DNA from: Umezawaea beigongshangensis
GTDB lineage: Bacteria; Actinomycetota; Actinomycetes; Mycobacteriales; Pseudonocardiaceae
NCBI RefSeq assembly: GCF_016464305.1
Contig: NZ_JAEIOJ010000006.1
Coordinates: forward strand, 1-64,000
Direction of reading: 5' to 3'
Length of the DNA stretch: 64,000 bases
The notes beneath the pieces were generated by a model that did not search any database, had not been told where the DNA came from, and worked only from the letters and a program-made list of their open reading frames with translations. Shown here in pieces: positions 24,738-36,500 of the stretch. Position numbers and translations under genes: made by a program. Each line of letters begins with the position of its first letter. The stretch's first letter is position 1.

Positions 24738-25691
24738 GTGGGCCGCTGGGGAATCACCGTGCCGCTGACCGGAGTGCCCGTGCTGGAGCACCGGGCGCTC
24801 GTCGCCGAACTCGCCGAACTCGGCTGCACCGACGTGTGGTCGGCCGAGACCGCGGGCACCGACGCGTTCACACCGCTCGCGCTGGCGGCCCAGTGGTCGC
24901 CGGACATCCGCACCGGCACCGCCATCGTCCCCGTCTACACCCGCGGGCCCGCGCTGCTCGCGATGAGCGCGGCCACCGCGGCCGAGGTCACCGGCGGGCG
25001 GTTCGTGCTCGGCATCGGCTCCTCGTCGCCGGTCATCGTGAACCGCTGGAACTCCGCCGAGTTCACCGAGCCGTTCAAGCGCACGCGCGACACCCTGCGC
25101 TTCCTCCGGGCGGCGCTCGCGGGGGAGAAGGTCACCGAGTCCTACGACACGTTCGCCGTGAAGGGCTTCAAGCTGGAGCGCCCGCCGGCGCAGCGCGTCC
25201 CGATCCTGCTGGCCGCCCTGCGGCCGGGGATGCTCCGACTGGCCGCGCAGGAGGCCGACGGCGCGATCACCAACTGGCTCGGGGCGGACGACGTCCCGCG
25301 CGTCCGCGCCGAACTCGGGCCGGCCGCCGAACTGGCCGCCCGGATCTTCGTGTGCCCCACGGAGGACGCCGACGCCGCCAGGGCGCTCGGCCGGATGCTC
25401 ATCAGCAGCTACCTGACCGTTCCCGCCTACGCCGCGTTCCACGACTGGCTCGGTCGCGGCGACGCCCTGCGGCCGATGCACGAGGCGTGGGCCGCCGGTG
25501 ACCGCAAGGCCGCGACGGCCGCCGTGCCCGACGAGGTCGTGGACGACCTCGTGGTGCACGGCAGCGTCGAGCAGTGCCGGGAGCGGGTGGCGCGGTACGC
25601 GAGCAACGGCGTCGACACGCCCGTCATCGCCCTGCTGCCCACCGGCGCGGACCAGTTCGACCTGGTGCGCCGCCTGGCACCAGGAGCCTGA
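24738..25691 (+). CDS. LLM class F420-dependent oxidoreductase
   Basis: 317 aa from GTG 24738, with ggaggg 6 nt upstream. Luciferase-like TIM barrel: WGITVPLTGVPVLEHRALVAELAELGCTDVW at the start, TGTAIVPVYTRGP in the beta-3 region, GGRFVLGIGSSSPVIV, and LLAALRPGML. These are hallmarks of actinobacterial F420-dependent luciferase-like enzymes. Substrate unknown. Preceded by a TetR-type palindrome, so probably induced by its substrate or a related lipid or xenobiotic. Confidence 0.86.
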   Translation: MGRWGITVPLTGVPVLEHRALVAELAELGCTDVWSAETAGTDAFTPLALAAQWSPDIRTGTAIVPVYTRGPALLAMSAATAAEVTGGRFVLGIGSSSPVIVNRWNSAEFTEPFKRTRDTLRFLRAALAGEKVTESYDTFAVKGFKLERPPAQRVPILLAALRPGMLRLAAQEADGAITNWLGADDVPRVRAELGPAAELAARIFVCPTEDADAARALGRMLISSYLTVPAYAAFHDWLGRGDALRPMHEAWAAGDRKAATAAVPDEVVDDLVVHGSVEQCRERVARYASNGVDTPVIALLPTGADQFDLVRRLAPGA

Positions 25692-25950
25692 CCCCCGGGT
25701 CGCGAGTTCCAGCACCGCGAGGCGGGCCTCCGGGCCCGAGCGGAAGGGGGCGCACGTCCCGAGCGCTCGGCGCAGGGGTGCGGCGTCACCGACCTCAGTG
25801 CTCGCGCGCGCCCGCGCGCGCGAGCACCGCGGGGCGCGCCTGCGCCGCGACGTGGATCTCGTGCGCCCGGTCCGCGAGGCCGCTCGGCGAGGGCGACGGC
25901 GCACCTCTCGGTGACGCGGTCGCCGATCCGCACGGCCCGCGAGGAGGACC
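25692..25950. other. Convergent intergenic region with alternating CG hairpin
   Basis: 259 nt between two convergent stops. A degenerate 22-bp-type unit may start at 25704, 12 nt after the stop. A 13-bp perfect stem (25798-25810 with 25815-25827) is made almost wholly of alternating C and G, with loop CCCG. No open frame here resembles a known protein. Confidence 0.45.
25798..25827. terminator. Alternating-CG hairpin, likely bidirectional terminator
   Basis: gtgctcgcgcgcg pairs with cgcgcgcgagcac across a 4-nt loop. Very stable as RNA, and the alternating purine-pyrimidine run is also prone to Z-DNA. It sits between the convergent LLM and TPR genes. Confidence 0.6.
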
Positions 25951-26439
25951 TCAGGACTCCACGAGCTGCCGGGCGTAGTTCCCCAGCGAGCGCTGGTAGC
26001 GGGGCAGGTGGGGTGCGAGCGCGCCGAGCGCCAGCGACACCGCCTCCCGCTCGCGGCCGACGTCGACGAGGGCCAGGGCCAGGAAGGCGCGGACCGCGTC
26101 GTCCAGGTGGTCGGACTCCCCGGTCAGCTCGGCGGTCAGCAGCGCGACGCTCTCCTCCGGCCGGCCGAGGTTGCGCAGGGAACTGGCGAGCTGGATCACG
26201 GCGCGGCGGCGCCGCTCGCCGGTCAGCCCCAGGTCGAGCGCCTGCCGGTACAGCGGCACCGCGAGGTCGGGGTGGCCGGTCGAGTCGAACGCGGCCGCCC
26301 GCTCGAAGGTCCCGGCGCCGTCGCTCCCCGGTGCCTGCTCGGCCAGTTCCGCCACTCGCGCGAGGAAGTCCTCCTCGCGCTGCTCGTCCGAGCTCGCCCA
26401 CAGCAGCGCGACCCGCCGCTCCCACTCCGTCGTGTCCAC
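25951..26439 (-). CDS. Tetratricopeptide-repeat protein
   Basis: 162 aa from GTG 26439. All-helical, with TPR-like repeats: AGTFERAAAFDSTGHPDLAVPLYRQALDLGL near residues 40-70, then RAVIQLASSLRNLGRPEESVALL, and AFLALALVDVGREREAVSLAL near 120. This short TPR form recurs in actinomycetes without a known role; it is presumably a protein-interaction module. Divergent from the LacI regulator, with about 100 nt between the starts. Confidence 0.78.
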   Translation of the reverse strand: MDTTEWERRVALLWASSDEQREEDFLARVAELAEQAPGSDGAGTFERAAAFDSTGHPDLAVPLYRQALDLGLTGERRRRAVIQLASSLRNLGRPEESVALLTAELTGESDHLDDAVRAFLALALVDVGREREAVSLALGALAPHLPRYQRSLGNYARQLVES

Positions 26440-26536
26440 CGGCGCAGCTTCGCACACGCGCTGTGACCGGACACCCGTGCTCCACGCCGGGGGGACTCGG
26501 TTCTGCATACTCTCGGATGACGGAGGTGGGTCGACG

Positions 26537-27469
26537 GTGACGAGCATGTCCGACGTGGCACGGGCCGCCGGGGTGTCGGCCGCGACGGTGTCGCGGGCGC
26601 TGCGGGGCGAACCCGGGGTGTCCGAGGCGACGCGGCGGAACGTGACCGAGGTGGCGAAGCGGATGCGCTACGCCATCGCTCGCGACGCCTCCAGCCTGGC
26701 CGGCGGCCGCCGCTACGCCATCGCCGTGCTGGCCTCGGACGTCGGCAGGGGAGAGGTCCTCGCCGGTGCGGAGGGCGCGCTGCGCCAGGCCGGGTACGAC
26801 GTGCTGCTCTACGTCCTGGGCGACGCCGCGGCGCGTGCCGGGTTCTTCGAGGAGATGCCGCTCGGCAGACGGGTGGACGGCGTGCTGCTGCTGTCGGTGA
26901 CCCCCGACGAGGGCGAGGCGCAAGCGTTGGCGGGACTCGGCGTGCCGGTGGTGTCGGTCGCCGACGGAGACCTGACCGAGGCGCTGCGCCTCGCCGCCGC
27001 CCACCTGATCGGACTGGGCCACCACGACATCGCGCTCGTGCTGCCGGAGGGAGTGGACGAGACCTACGACGAGGTCCTCACCGCGCAGGGGCTGGCGGTC
27101 CGCCCGGAGTGGACGGTGTGGTGCTCGCCGACCGTCATCGGCGGTGAGCAGGTCGTGGACGTGCTGCTCGACGCCGAGCGGCTGCCGACCGCGGTGATCA
27201 GCTCCAGCGGTGAGGCCGCGCTGGGCGTGTTCCTGCGGCTGCGCCGCGACGGGCGCGAGGTGCCGGCGGACGTGTCGATCGTGAGCCTGGAGGGCAAGGA
27301 GCTGACCAGGGCGGTGGGGCTGACGGCCGTGGAGGGCGCGGAGCGCGAGCACGGCGAGCGGGCGGTGGAGGACCTGCTGGCCCGTGTGCGCGCGGGCCGC
27401 TCCGACGCGGTCGTCCGGCCCCTGCCGCAGCACCTCGTCGTCCGGGACTCCACCGGGGCCGTCGGCTGA
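26537..27469 (+). CDS. LacI family transcriptional regulator
   Basis: 310 aa from GTG 26537 with ggaggtggg at 26522-26530; ATG 26546 also possible. N-terminal HTH: MSDVARAAGVSAATVSRALRG with the hinge helix region EVAKRMRYAI. The periplasmic-binding-like sensor follows (VLASDVGRGEVLAGAEGALRQAGYDVLLY, and SSSGEAALGVFLRLRRDG). Ligand presumably a sugar. malQ lies 108 nt downstream on the same strand, so control of maltodextrin metabolism is plausible but not shown. Confidence 0.87.
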   Translation: MTSMSDVARAAGVSAATVSRALRGEPGVSEATRRNVTEVAKRMRYAIARDASSLAGGRRYAIAVLASDVGRGEVLAGAEGALRQAGYDVLLYVLGDAAARAGFFEEMPLGRRVDGVLLLSVTPDEGEAQALAGLGVPVVSVADGDLTEALRLAAAHLIGLGHHDIALVLPEGVDETYDEVLTAQGLAVRPEWTVWCSPTVIGGEQVVDVLLDAERLPTAVISSSGEAALGVFLRLRRDGREVPADVSIVSLEGKELTRAVGLTAVEGAEREHGERAVEDLLARVRAGRSDAVVRPLPQHLVVRDSTGAVG

Positions 27470-27577
27470 TCGCCGACCTGTGATCTCGCCCACCGGCACC
27501 CCGTCCAGCCTGCGGCCCTCGCGTGCCCGCCGTGCTCCCGTGTGGCGCGGGCCAGCGGCGGCGACGATGCTGAGGAC

Positions 27578-29539
27578 GTGGATCAGGACCTCGTCGCCCT
27601 AGCCGAAGCGTGCGGGGTGGCCACCCGCTACGAGAACTCAGACCAGCGCGAGGTGGAGGTCGACGAGGACGTCGTCGTGGCGGTCCTCGCCCAGTTCGAC
27701 GTCGACGCCTCGACACCCGACGCCGTCTCCCGCGAACTCGCCGCGCTGCGCGAGGCGCGGGCGAGGGCGGTGCTGCCGCCCACGCTCGTGCTGCGCGAGG
27801 GCACGAAGCACGACCTGCCGGGCGCCGGTGCGGTGCACCTGGAGGACGGCGGGACCCGCGAGGTCGACGGCTCGGTCCCCGCCGACCTGCCGCTCGGCTG
27901 GCACCGGCTCGTCGTGGGGGACCAGGACGTCGTGCTGGCCGTGGTGCCGGACCGGCTGCCCGAGGCGCCCCCGGCCTGGGGGCTGATGCTCCAGCTCTAC
28001 TCGCTGCGCTCGGCGCAGTCGTGGGGGATGGGCGACTTCGGCGACCTCGCCACGACCGTCCGCCGCTCCGCCGAGGAGCTGGACGCGGGTGTGCTGCTGG
28101 TCAACCCGGTCCAGGCGATCAGCCCCACCCACCCCGTCGAGCGCTCCCCCTACTCCCCGGCGAGCCGCCGCTTCGCCAACCCGCTGTACCTGCGCGTGCA
28201 GGACACCGAGGCCTTCGCCCGCGCCGACGACGACCTCCGGGCCCGCGTGCTCGCCCTGGCGGTCCCCGCGGGCACCGACCTGATCGACTACGACGCCGTG
28301 TGGGACGCCAAGCGCGCCGCCCTGGAACTGCTGTGGCCGCACCACCCCGAGCCGGTCGACCTCGACGCCGACCCGGCGCTGCGCGCGTTCGCCGTGTTCT
28401 GCGCCCTGGCCGAGGCGCACGGGCCGGACTGGCGCGAGTGGCCGCGGGCGCTGCGCGATCCGGCGAGCCCCGAGGTGGCCGCCGCGACCGCCGAGCTGGC
28501 CGACCGGGTCTCCTTCCACGCCTGGCTCCAGGAGCTGTGCCACGTCCAGCTCGACGGCGTGCAGCGCGCCGCGCGCGAGGCGGGCATGTCCGTCGGCGTC
28601 GTGCACGACCTGCCCGTGGGCGTGCACCCCGGCGGCGCGGACACCTGGGCGCTGCGCGACGTGTTCGCCTCCCGCGTGACCGTCGGTGCGCCGCCCGACG
28701 CGTTCAACCAGCAGGGACAGGACTGGAACCTGCCGCCGTGGCGGCCCGACCGGCTGGCGGAACTCGGCTACGCGCCGTTCCGCGACGTGGTGCGCAGCGT
28801 GCTGCGGCACGGAGACGGCATCCGCGTCGACCACGTCGCCGGACTGTGGCGGCTGTGGTGGATCCCGCCGGGCGAGCCCCCGTCGCGCGGCACCTACGTC
28901 CACTACGACGCCGAGGCGATGGTCGGCGTGCTCGCGCTGGAGGCGCACCGCGCAGGCGCGGTCGTGGTGGGGGAGGACCTGGGCACGGTGGAGCCCGAGG
29001 TCACCAGGACGATGCACGAGCGCGGTCTGCTCAGCTCCGCCGTGCTGTGGTTCCAGCGCGACTGGCGGGCGCCGGGCGAGCCGTTCGTCGCGCCGCAGAA
29101 CTGGGACCCGGACGCGATGGCGAGCATCTCCACCCACGACCTGCCCACGGTGGCGGGCTGGCTGACGGCCGAACACGTCCGGGTGCGAGCTGACCTGGGC
29201 ATGTTTGACGGCCCACCCGAGCGGGAATACGAGGCGGCCGGGGCAGAACGCCGGGCACTGGTGGAACTGCTGCGCCGGGAGGGGGTGCCGACCGATGACC
29301 TCCTGGTCGCGCTGCACGCGCTCCTCGCCTCCTCCGCGTCGAAGCTCGTGCTGACCTCGCCGGCGGACCTGCTGGACGAGAGCAGGCAGCCCAACCTGCC
29401 CGGCACGACCGACCAGTACCCGAACTGGCGCATTCCGCTGCCCGCGACCGTCGACGAGTTCTTCGCCGACGAGCGGGTGCGCAGCGCCGTCGCCCCCCTG
29501 CGAGCCGCTCGTCCCCTCCCACGTCACACCGACGGGTGA
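27578..29539 (+). CDS. malQ: 4-alpha-glucanotransferase
   Basis: About 653 aa from GTG 27578. GH77 amylomaltase of the actinobacterial long form: WGLMLQLYSLRSAQSWGMGDFGDL, INPV-type VNPVQAISPTHPVERSPYSPASRRF, the nucleophile Asp in GIRVDHVAGLWRLWW, the acid/base Glu in VVGEDLGTVEPEV, and the third Asp in STHDLPTVAGW. It disproportionates maltodextrins in the cytoplasm. Placed between a LacI regulator and the glgX-treY-treZ operon, it fits the same glycogen/maltodextrin pathway. The first 100 residues are a family-typical N-terminal extension. Confidence 0.92.
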   Translation: MDQDLVALAEACGVATRYENSDQREVEVDEDVVVAVLAQFDVDASTPDAVSRELAALREARARAVLPPTLVLREGTKHDLPGAGAVHLEDGGTREVDGSVPADLPLGWHRLVVGDQDVVLAVVPDRLPEAPPAWGLMLQLYSLRSAQSWGMGDFGDLATTVRRSAEELDAGVLLVNPVQAISPTHPVERSPYSPASRRFANPLYLRVQDTEAFARADDDLRARVLALAVPAGTDLIDYDAVWDAKRAALELLWPHHPEPVDLDADPALRAFAVFCALAEAHGPDWREWPRALRDPASPEVAAATAELADRVSFHAWLQELCHVQLDGVQRAAREAGMSVGVVHDLPVGVHPGGADTWALRDVFASRVTVGAPPDAFNQQGQDWNLPPWRPDRLAELGYAPFRDVVRSVLRHGDGIRVDHVAGLWRLWWIPPGEPPSRGTYVHYDAEAMVGVLALEAHRAGAVVVGEDLGTVEPEVTRTMHERGLLSSAVLWFQRDWRAPGEPFVAPQNWDPDAMASISTHDLPTVAGWLTAEHVRVRADLGMFDGPPEREYEAAGAERRALVELLRREGVPTDDLLVALHALLASSASKLVLTSPADLLDESRQPNLPGTTDQYPNWRIPLPATVDEFFADERVRSAVAPLRAARPLPRHTDG

Positions 29540-29646
29540 GGCCGATGGGTGGAAACGCGTGCGTCACCGCTGGCAGCAGCCGTGCGGAGTATCGTGATCG
29601 GCGTCACCCGACGAAGATCGTTTCCCGGTTTGGAGGTGGCGTACCC

Positions 29647-29982
29647 ATGAGTTCTGCTCTTCGCACGCAGAACCCGACAGAGGCGCTGGAGCTCACGGTC
29701 GAGCAGGTCCTCTCCTCGATCCGCCCGGCCGTCCTGGCAGATCCGGTCTCCGGGGCCGCGCAGGCCGAGGAGGCGCTGCGCGCCGCGCTGAGGTCCACCG
29801 GTGAAGCGCGGTTGGTCGCCGACAACGCCCTGGAACAGGCGCTCGCGTGCGCGGAGGCCGCGGCGGAGCACCTGAGGTACTCCGAACTTCCGGAGGCCCG
29901 CATCCTCCTGGTGGCGGCGCGGGGTCAGCTCGCCCGCTCGCACGCTCTGCACGGAGGCGACCTAGCTCACGGCGTGGAGTGA
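29647..29982 (+). CDS. Small conserved-looking protein of unknown function
   Basis: 111 aa from ATG 29647, with a ggaggtggc site upstream. Helical: NPTEALELTVEQVLSSIRPAVL, then two Ala-rich helices (AAQAEEALRAALRSTGEARL and ALEQALACAEAAAEHLRYSE) and EARILLVAARGQLARSH. No family recognised and no membrane or signal segment. Good codon usage and a proper ribosome site support it as real. It lies 107 nt after malQ and 78 nt before glgX on the same strand, possibly in the same transcript. Confidence 0.62.
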   Translation: MSSALRTQNPTEALELTVEQVLSSIRPAVLADPVSGAAQAEEALRAALRSTGEARLVADNALEQALACAEAAAEHLRYSELPEARILLVAARGQLARSHALHGGDLAHGVE

Positions 29983-30006
29983 TTCCCGCGCCTCTCGCGC
30001 GGGTAC
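29981..30006 (+). promoter_or_regulatory. Possible stress-sigma (SigB/SigF-type) promoter before glgX
   Basis: GATT (29981-29984), 16-nt spacer, GGGTAC (30001-30006) fits the Streptomyces SigB pattern GNNT-N14-16-GGGTAC, 54 nt upstream of glgX. The spacer also forms a short stem with the -10, so it may instead be a weak terminator of the small upstream gene. Low confidence. Confidence 0.3.
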
Positions 30007-30059
30007 GTCTTGAGTCCCCCGGCCGCTGGCGCGGCCGAGTGACCGCCTGAGGAGAACAC

Positions 30060-32185
<2,126 letters not shown>

Positions 32186-32189
<4 letters not shown>

Positions 32190-34480
32190 CGATCCCCAGT
32201 TCTACGTACCGCATCCAGTTCCGTCCCGAGTTCACCTTCGCCGACGCCGCCGGGCTCGTCGACTACCTGGACCGGCTGGGCGTGGGCGCGCTCTACGCCT
32301 CGCCGGTCCTGGACGCCGCGCCCGGCTCGACCCACGGCTACGACGTGGTCGACCCGACCAGGGCGCGTCCCGCCCTGGGCGGTGAGGAGCAGCGCGCCGT
32401 GCTCGCCGGTCTGCTGAAGCAGGCCGGTCTGGGCCTGGTGGTGGACATCGTGCCCAACCACCTGTCCGTCGAGGTCCCGCACGTCAACCCGTGGTGGTGG
32501 GACGTGCTGAAGCACGGGCCGGAGTCGGCGCACGCGGCCTACTTCGACGTCGACTGGTCGCGCGGGCGGCTGCTGCTGCCCGTGCTGGGCGAGGAGGACG
32601 CGGCGCTGGACGACCTGGCGGTCGACGGCGACGAGCTCACCTACTACGACCACCGCTTCCCCGTCGCGCCCGGCACCGGCGGCGGGACGGCCCGCGAGGT
32701 GCACGACCGGCAGCACTACGAGCTGGTCTCCTGGCGGCGCGGCAACGCCGAGCTGAACTACCGGCGCTTCTTCGACATCACCACCCTCGCCGCCGCGCGC
32801 GTCGAGGAGCAGGAGGTGTTCGAGGCCACGCACCGCGAGGTGCTGCGGTGGGTCGCCTCCGGCGAGGTCACCGGCCTGCGCGTGGACCACCCGGACGGTC
32901 TGGCCGACCCCGGTGGTTACGCGCGGCAGCTGCGCGAGGCCGCTCCCGGCGCGTGGCTGGTCGTGGAGAAGATCCTGCACCCCGGCGAGGAGCTGCCCGC
33001 GAGCTGGCCGGTGGACGGCACCACCGGCTACGACGCGCTGCGCGAGATCAGCGGCGTGTTCGTCGACGCGGCGGCCGAGCAGGAGTTCACCGACCTGGCC
33101 GAGAAGCTCGGTGTGTCCACCGACTTCCACGCCGTGCAGGAGGAGACCCGCAGGCTCGTCACGGACACCATCCTGGTGGCCGAGGTGCGCCGCATCGCCG
33201 CGCTCGTGCGGGGGGTGGACGAGGAGTCCGCCCGCGCGGCCGTGGCCGAGGTCATGATCGCGTTCCCGGTGTACCGGTCGTACCTGCCCGAGGGCGGCGC
33301 GCACTGGGCCGAGGCGATCCGGCGGGTGCGCTCCGCGCGTCCCGACCTGGCGCCCGCGCTCGACGCGCTCGACCGGCAGGTGCGCGAGGACCCGCGCGGT
33401 GAGCTGGCCACCCGCATCCAGCAGACGTCCGGCATGGTCGTCGCCAAGGGCACCGAGGACACCGCGTTCTACCGCTACAGCCGCTTCGCCGCGCTGAACG
33501 AGGTCGGCGGCTCGCCCGACCGCTTCGGCGTCGGCGTGGACGAGTTCCACGCCCTCGCCGCCGCCCGCGACGCCGGGTGGCCCGCGACGATGACGACGCT
33601 GACCACGCACGACACCAAGCGTTCCGAGGACGTGCGCGCCCGGCTGGCCGTGCTCTCGGAGGTGCCGGAGGAGTTCGGCGAGGCCGTGCGCCGGTGGTCG
33701 GCGCGACGCGGCCTGCCCGAGCCCACGCTGGACCTGCTCGCGTGGCAGACGCTCGTCGGCGCGTGGCCGATCGGCCCCGACCGGCTGCGCGACTACCTGG
33801 ACAAGGCATCCAAGGAGGCCAAGGTCCGCACGACGTGGGTCGACCACGACGAGGAGTTCGAACGCGCCGTCGCGGCGTGGCCCGACGAGGTCCTCGGCGA
33901 CGCGGAGCTGGCGGGCGAGGTCGAGCGGTTCGTCTCGCGGGTCACCCCGGCCGGGTGGTCCAACTCGCTGGGGCAGAAGCTGCTCCAGCTCACCTCGCCC
34001 GGTGTCCCCGACGTCTACCAGGGCACCGAGCTGTGGGACCTGTCCCTGGTCGACCCGGACAACCGCAGGCCGGTCGACCACGACGCGCGGCGGGCGATCC
34101 TCGACCGGGTCACCGCCGGTGAGCTGCCGCCGGTCGACGACAGCGGCGCGGCGAAGCTGCTCGTCGTGCACCGGGCGCTGTTGCTGCGCCGCGAGCGGCC
34201 GGAGCTGTTCTCCGGCTACCGCCCGCTGCGCGCGGAGGGCGAGGCGGCCCGGCACGCGCTCGCGTTCAGCCGCTCGCCCGGCCTCGTCACCGTCGTCACG
34301 CGCCTGCCCGTGGGCCTCGACGCCCGCGGCGGGTGGGGCGACACCGTCCTGCCGCTGCCCGCCGGGCCGGGGACGTGGACCGACGTCATCACCGGCCGCG
34401 AGGTCGACGGCGACTGCCCGGCCCTGGCCGGACTGCTCGACCGCTACCCCGTGGCCCTGCTCGTGCGAGGAGATCTGTGA
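32186..34480 (+). CDS. treY: Malto-oligosyltrehalose synthase
   Basis: 764 aa. GH13 family 26: STYRIQFRPEFTFADAAGLVDYLDRLG at the start, ASPVLDAAPGSTHGYDVVDP, DIVPNHL, the nucleophile Asp in GLRVDHPDGLADPGGY, Glu in LVVEKILHPGE, and Asp in TTHDTKRSEDVRAR. It turns the reducing-end alpha-1,4 linkage of a maltodextrin into alpha,alpha-1,1. Overlaps glgX by 4 nt (ATGA) and treZ by 4 nt (GTGA). Length and motifs are normal. Confidence 0.95.
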
Positions 34481-36216
34481 GCTTCACGGTCTGGGCCCCG
34501 GCGCACGAGCGCGTCCGGGGCCGCGTCGACGGCACCGACCACGAGATGACCCGCGGCAGCGGCGGCTGGTGGCGCGCGGAGGTGAGCGGGACCGACTACG
34601 CGTTCCTGCTCGGCGACGACGACACCCCGTTGCCCGACCCGCGCTCGGCGTGGCAGCCCGGCGGCGTCCACGCGCCGTCCCGCGTCTACGACCACGGGGC
34701 GTTCCCGTGGACCGACCGGACGTGGCGGGGAAGCGCGCTGCCCGGCGCGGTGATCTACGAGCTGCACGTGGGCACGTTCACCCCCGAGGGCACCCTCGAC
34801 TCCGCGCTCGACCGGCTCGACCACCTGGTCGAACTGGGTGTGAGCCACGTCGAGGTCATGCCGGTGAACTCCTTCGACGGCACCGACGGCTGGGGCTACG
34901 ACGGCGTCCTGTGGGGCGCCGTGCACGAGCCCTACGGCGGTCCGGACGCCTTCAAGCGGTTCGTCGACGCCTGCCACGCGCGAGGTCTCGCCGTCGTGCT
35001 GGACGTCGTCTACAACCACCTCGGCCCGTCCGGGGCGTACCTCGACCGCTTCGGCCCGTACTTCGCCGGGCAGAACGACTGGGGCCCCGGCCTGAACCTC
35101 GACGGTCCCGACTCCGACGAGGTCCGCCGGTACGTGATCGACAACGCGCTGGGCTGGCTGCGCGACTTCCACGTGGACGGCCTGCGGCTGGACGCCGTGC
35201 ACGCGCTGGCAGACCGGCGCGCCACGCACCTGCTGGAGGAGCTGGCGGTGGAGGTGGAGGCGCTGTCCGCCGCCGTGCGCCGCCCGCTGACGCTGATCGC
35301 CGAGTCCGACCTCAACGACCCGCGGCTGATCACGGCGCGCGAGTCGGGGGGCTTCGGCCTGCACGCCCAGTGGTCCGACGACCTGCACCACTGCCTGCAC
35401 GTGGCGCTGTCGGGGGAGACCGACGGCTACTACGCGGACTTCGCCGCGCCCGGCGCGCTGGCCCGCACGCTGCGCGAGGCGTTCTTCCACGCGGGCACGT
35501 GGTCGTCGTTCCGCGGGCGCACGCACGGCAGGCAGGTGGACACCGCGCGGACGCCCGGCCACCGCTTCCTGGCCTACCTGCAGAACCACGACCAGGTGGG
35601 CAACCGCGCCACCGGCGACCGGCTGTCCGCCACGGTGTCGCAGGGCCTGCTCGCCTGCGGTGCGGCGATCGTGTTCTGCTCGCCGTACACCCCGATGATC
35701 TTCATGGGGGAGGAGTGGGCGGCCAGCACGCCGTGGCAGTTCTTCGCCTCCTTCCCGGACCCGGAGCTGGCGGAGGCCGTGCGGACGGGCCGGCGCAGGG
35801 AGTTCGGGCGGCACGGCTGGGGCGAGGCGGAGGTGCCCGACCCGATGGACCCGGAGACGGTCCGGCGGTCGCGGCTGGTGTGGGCCGAGCGGGACGAGCC
35901 GGGGCACCGCGAGGTGCTGGAGCTGTACCGGTCCCTCGTCGCGCTGCGCCGGACGCGGCCGGAACTCGCCGACCCCCGGCTGGACGGCTTCGAGGTGCAC
36001 GCCGCTCCGGACGACTCGTGGATCGTGCTGCACCGCGGTGACCTGCGGCTGGTGTGCAACCTGAGCGCCGGTGCGGTGACGGTGCCGCTGGAGGACGAGA
36101 TCGGTGAGGTGCTGCTCGACCGGGGCGGCGCGACTCCCGCGGACTCGGGGATTCAGGTCCCCGCGGAGTCCTTCGTGCTGTTCGACGCCTCCACGAGGCG
36201 TTCCCACAGCAGCTGA
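34477..36216 (+). CDS. treZ: Malto-oligosyltrehalose trehalohydrolase
   Basis: 579 aa from GTG 34477 (cgaggaga upstream), 4-nt overlap with treY. GH13 family 10: N-terminal beta domain FTVWAPAHERVRG, then YELHVGTFTPEGT, EVMPVNSFDG, DVVYNHLGPSG, the nucleophile Asp in GLRLDAVHAL, Glu in LIAESDLNDP, and Asp in NHDQVGNRATGDR. It releases free trehalose from the treY product. With glgX and treY this completes the TreYZ route from glycogen. The last 64 nt are overlapped antisense by the ANTAR gene. Confidence 0.95.
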   Translation: MSFTVWAPAHERVRGRVDGTDHEMTRGSGGWWRAEVSGTDYAFLLGDDDTPLPDPRSAWQPGGVHAPSRVYDHGAFPWTDRTWRGSALPGAVIYELHVGTFTPEGTLDSALDRLDHLVELGVSHVEVMPVNSFDGTDGWGYDGVLWGAVHEPYGGPDAFKRFVDACHARGLAVVLDVVYNHLGPSGAYLDRFGPYFAGQNDWGPGLNLDGPDSDEVRRYVIDNALGWLRDFHVDGLRLDAVHALADRRATHLLEELAVEVEALSAAVRRPLTLIAESDLNDPRLITARESGGFGLHAQWSDDLHHCLHVALSGETDGYYADFAAPGALARTLREAFFHAGTWSSFRGRTHGRQVDTARTPGHRFLAYLQNHDQVGNRATGDRLSATVSQGLLACGAAIVFCSPYTPMIFMGEEWAASTPWQFFASFPDPELAEAVRTGRRREFGRHGWGEAEVPDPMDPETVRRSRLVWAERDEPGHREVLELYRSLVALRRTRPELADPRLDGFEVHAAPDDSWIVLHRGDLRLVCNLSAGAVTVPLEDEIGEVLLDRGGATPADSGIQVPAESFVLFDASTRRSHSS

Positions 36217-36500
36217 CCGAGCACCGCGTCCGGGTCCGACTGGTCGCCGCGGTGCGTCGTCTCGAACGCGGCGACCAGTCGGCGGGCCCCGATGTGCAGT
36301 TTCACGTTCTGGTGCTGCGACATGCGCACCAGCAGGTTGAAGGCGTCCTGCGGCGTGCACTCCAGCACGGCCGCGATGAGGCCGGTGGCCTGCCCGATGA
36401 CGGTGCGGGTCTCCAGCGCCTTGCGCAGCCCGGCGATCTCGGCTTCCAACTGCGCGACGCGCGCGGTCAGCGATCTGCCTCGGCCGTCCTCCCCGACCAC
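36153..36500 (-). CDS. ANTAR domain protein
   Basis: 115 aa from GTG 36500, which has gagaggag 8 nt upstream; GTG 36530 would add 10 residues. A short coiled-coil (LTARVAQLEAEIAGLRKALETR) leads into an ANTAR RNA-binding domain: RTVIGQATGLIAAVLECTPQDAFNLLVRMSQHQNVKLHIGARRLV. ANTAR proteins bind paired hexanucleotide-loop hairpins and act as antiterminators, usually as dimers under phosphorelay control. No GAF or receiver domain is fused here. The gene end lies 64 nt inside treZ on the other strand. Confidence 0.85.
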   Translation of the reverse strand: MVGEDGRGRSLTARVAQLEAEIAGLRKALETRTVIGQATGLIAAVLECTPQDAFNLLVRMSQHQNVKLHIGARRLVAAFETTHRGDQSDPDAVLGQLLWERLVEASNSTKDSAGT

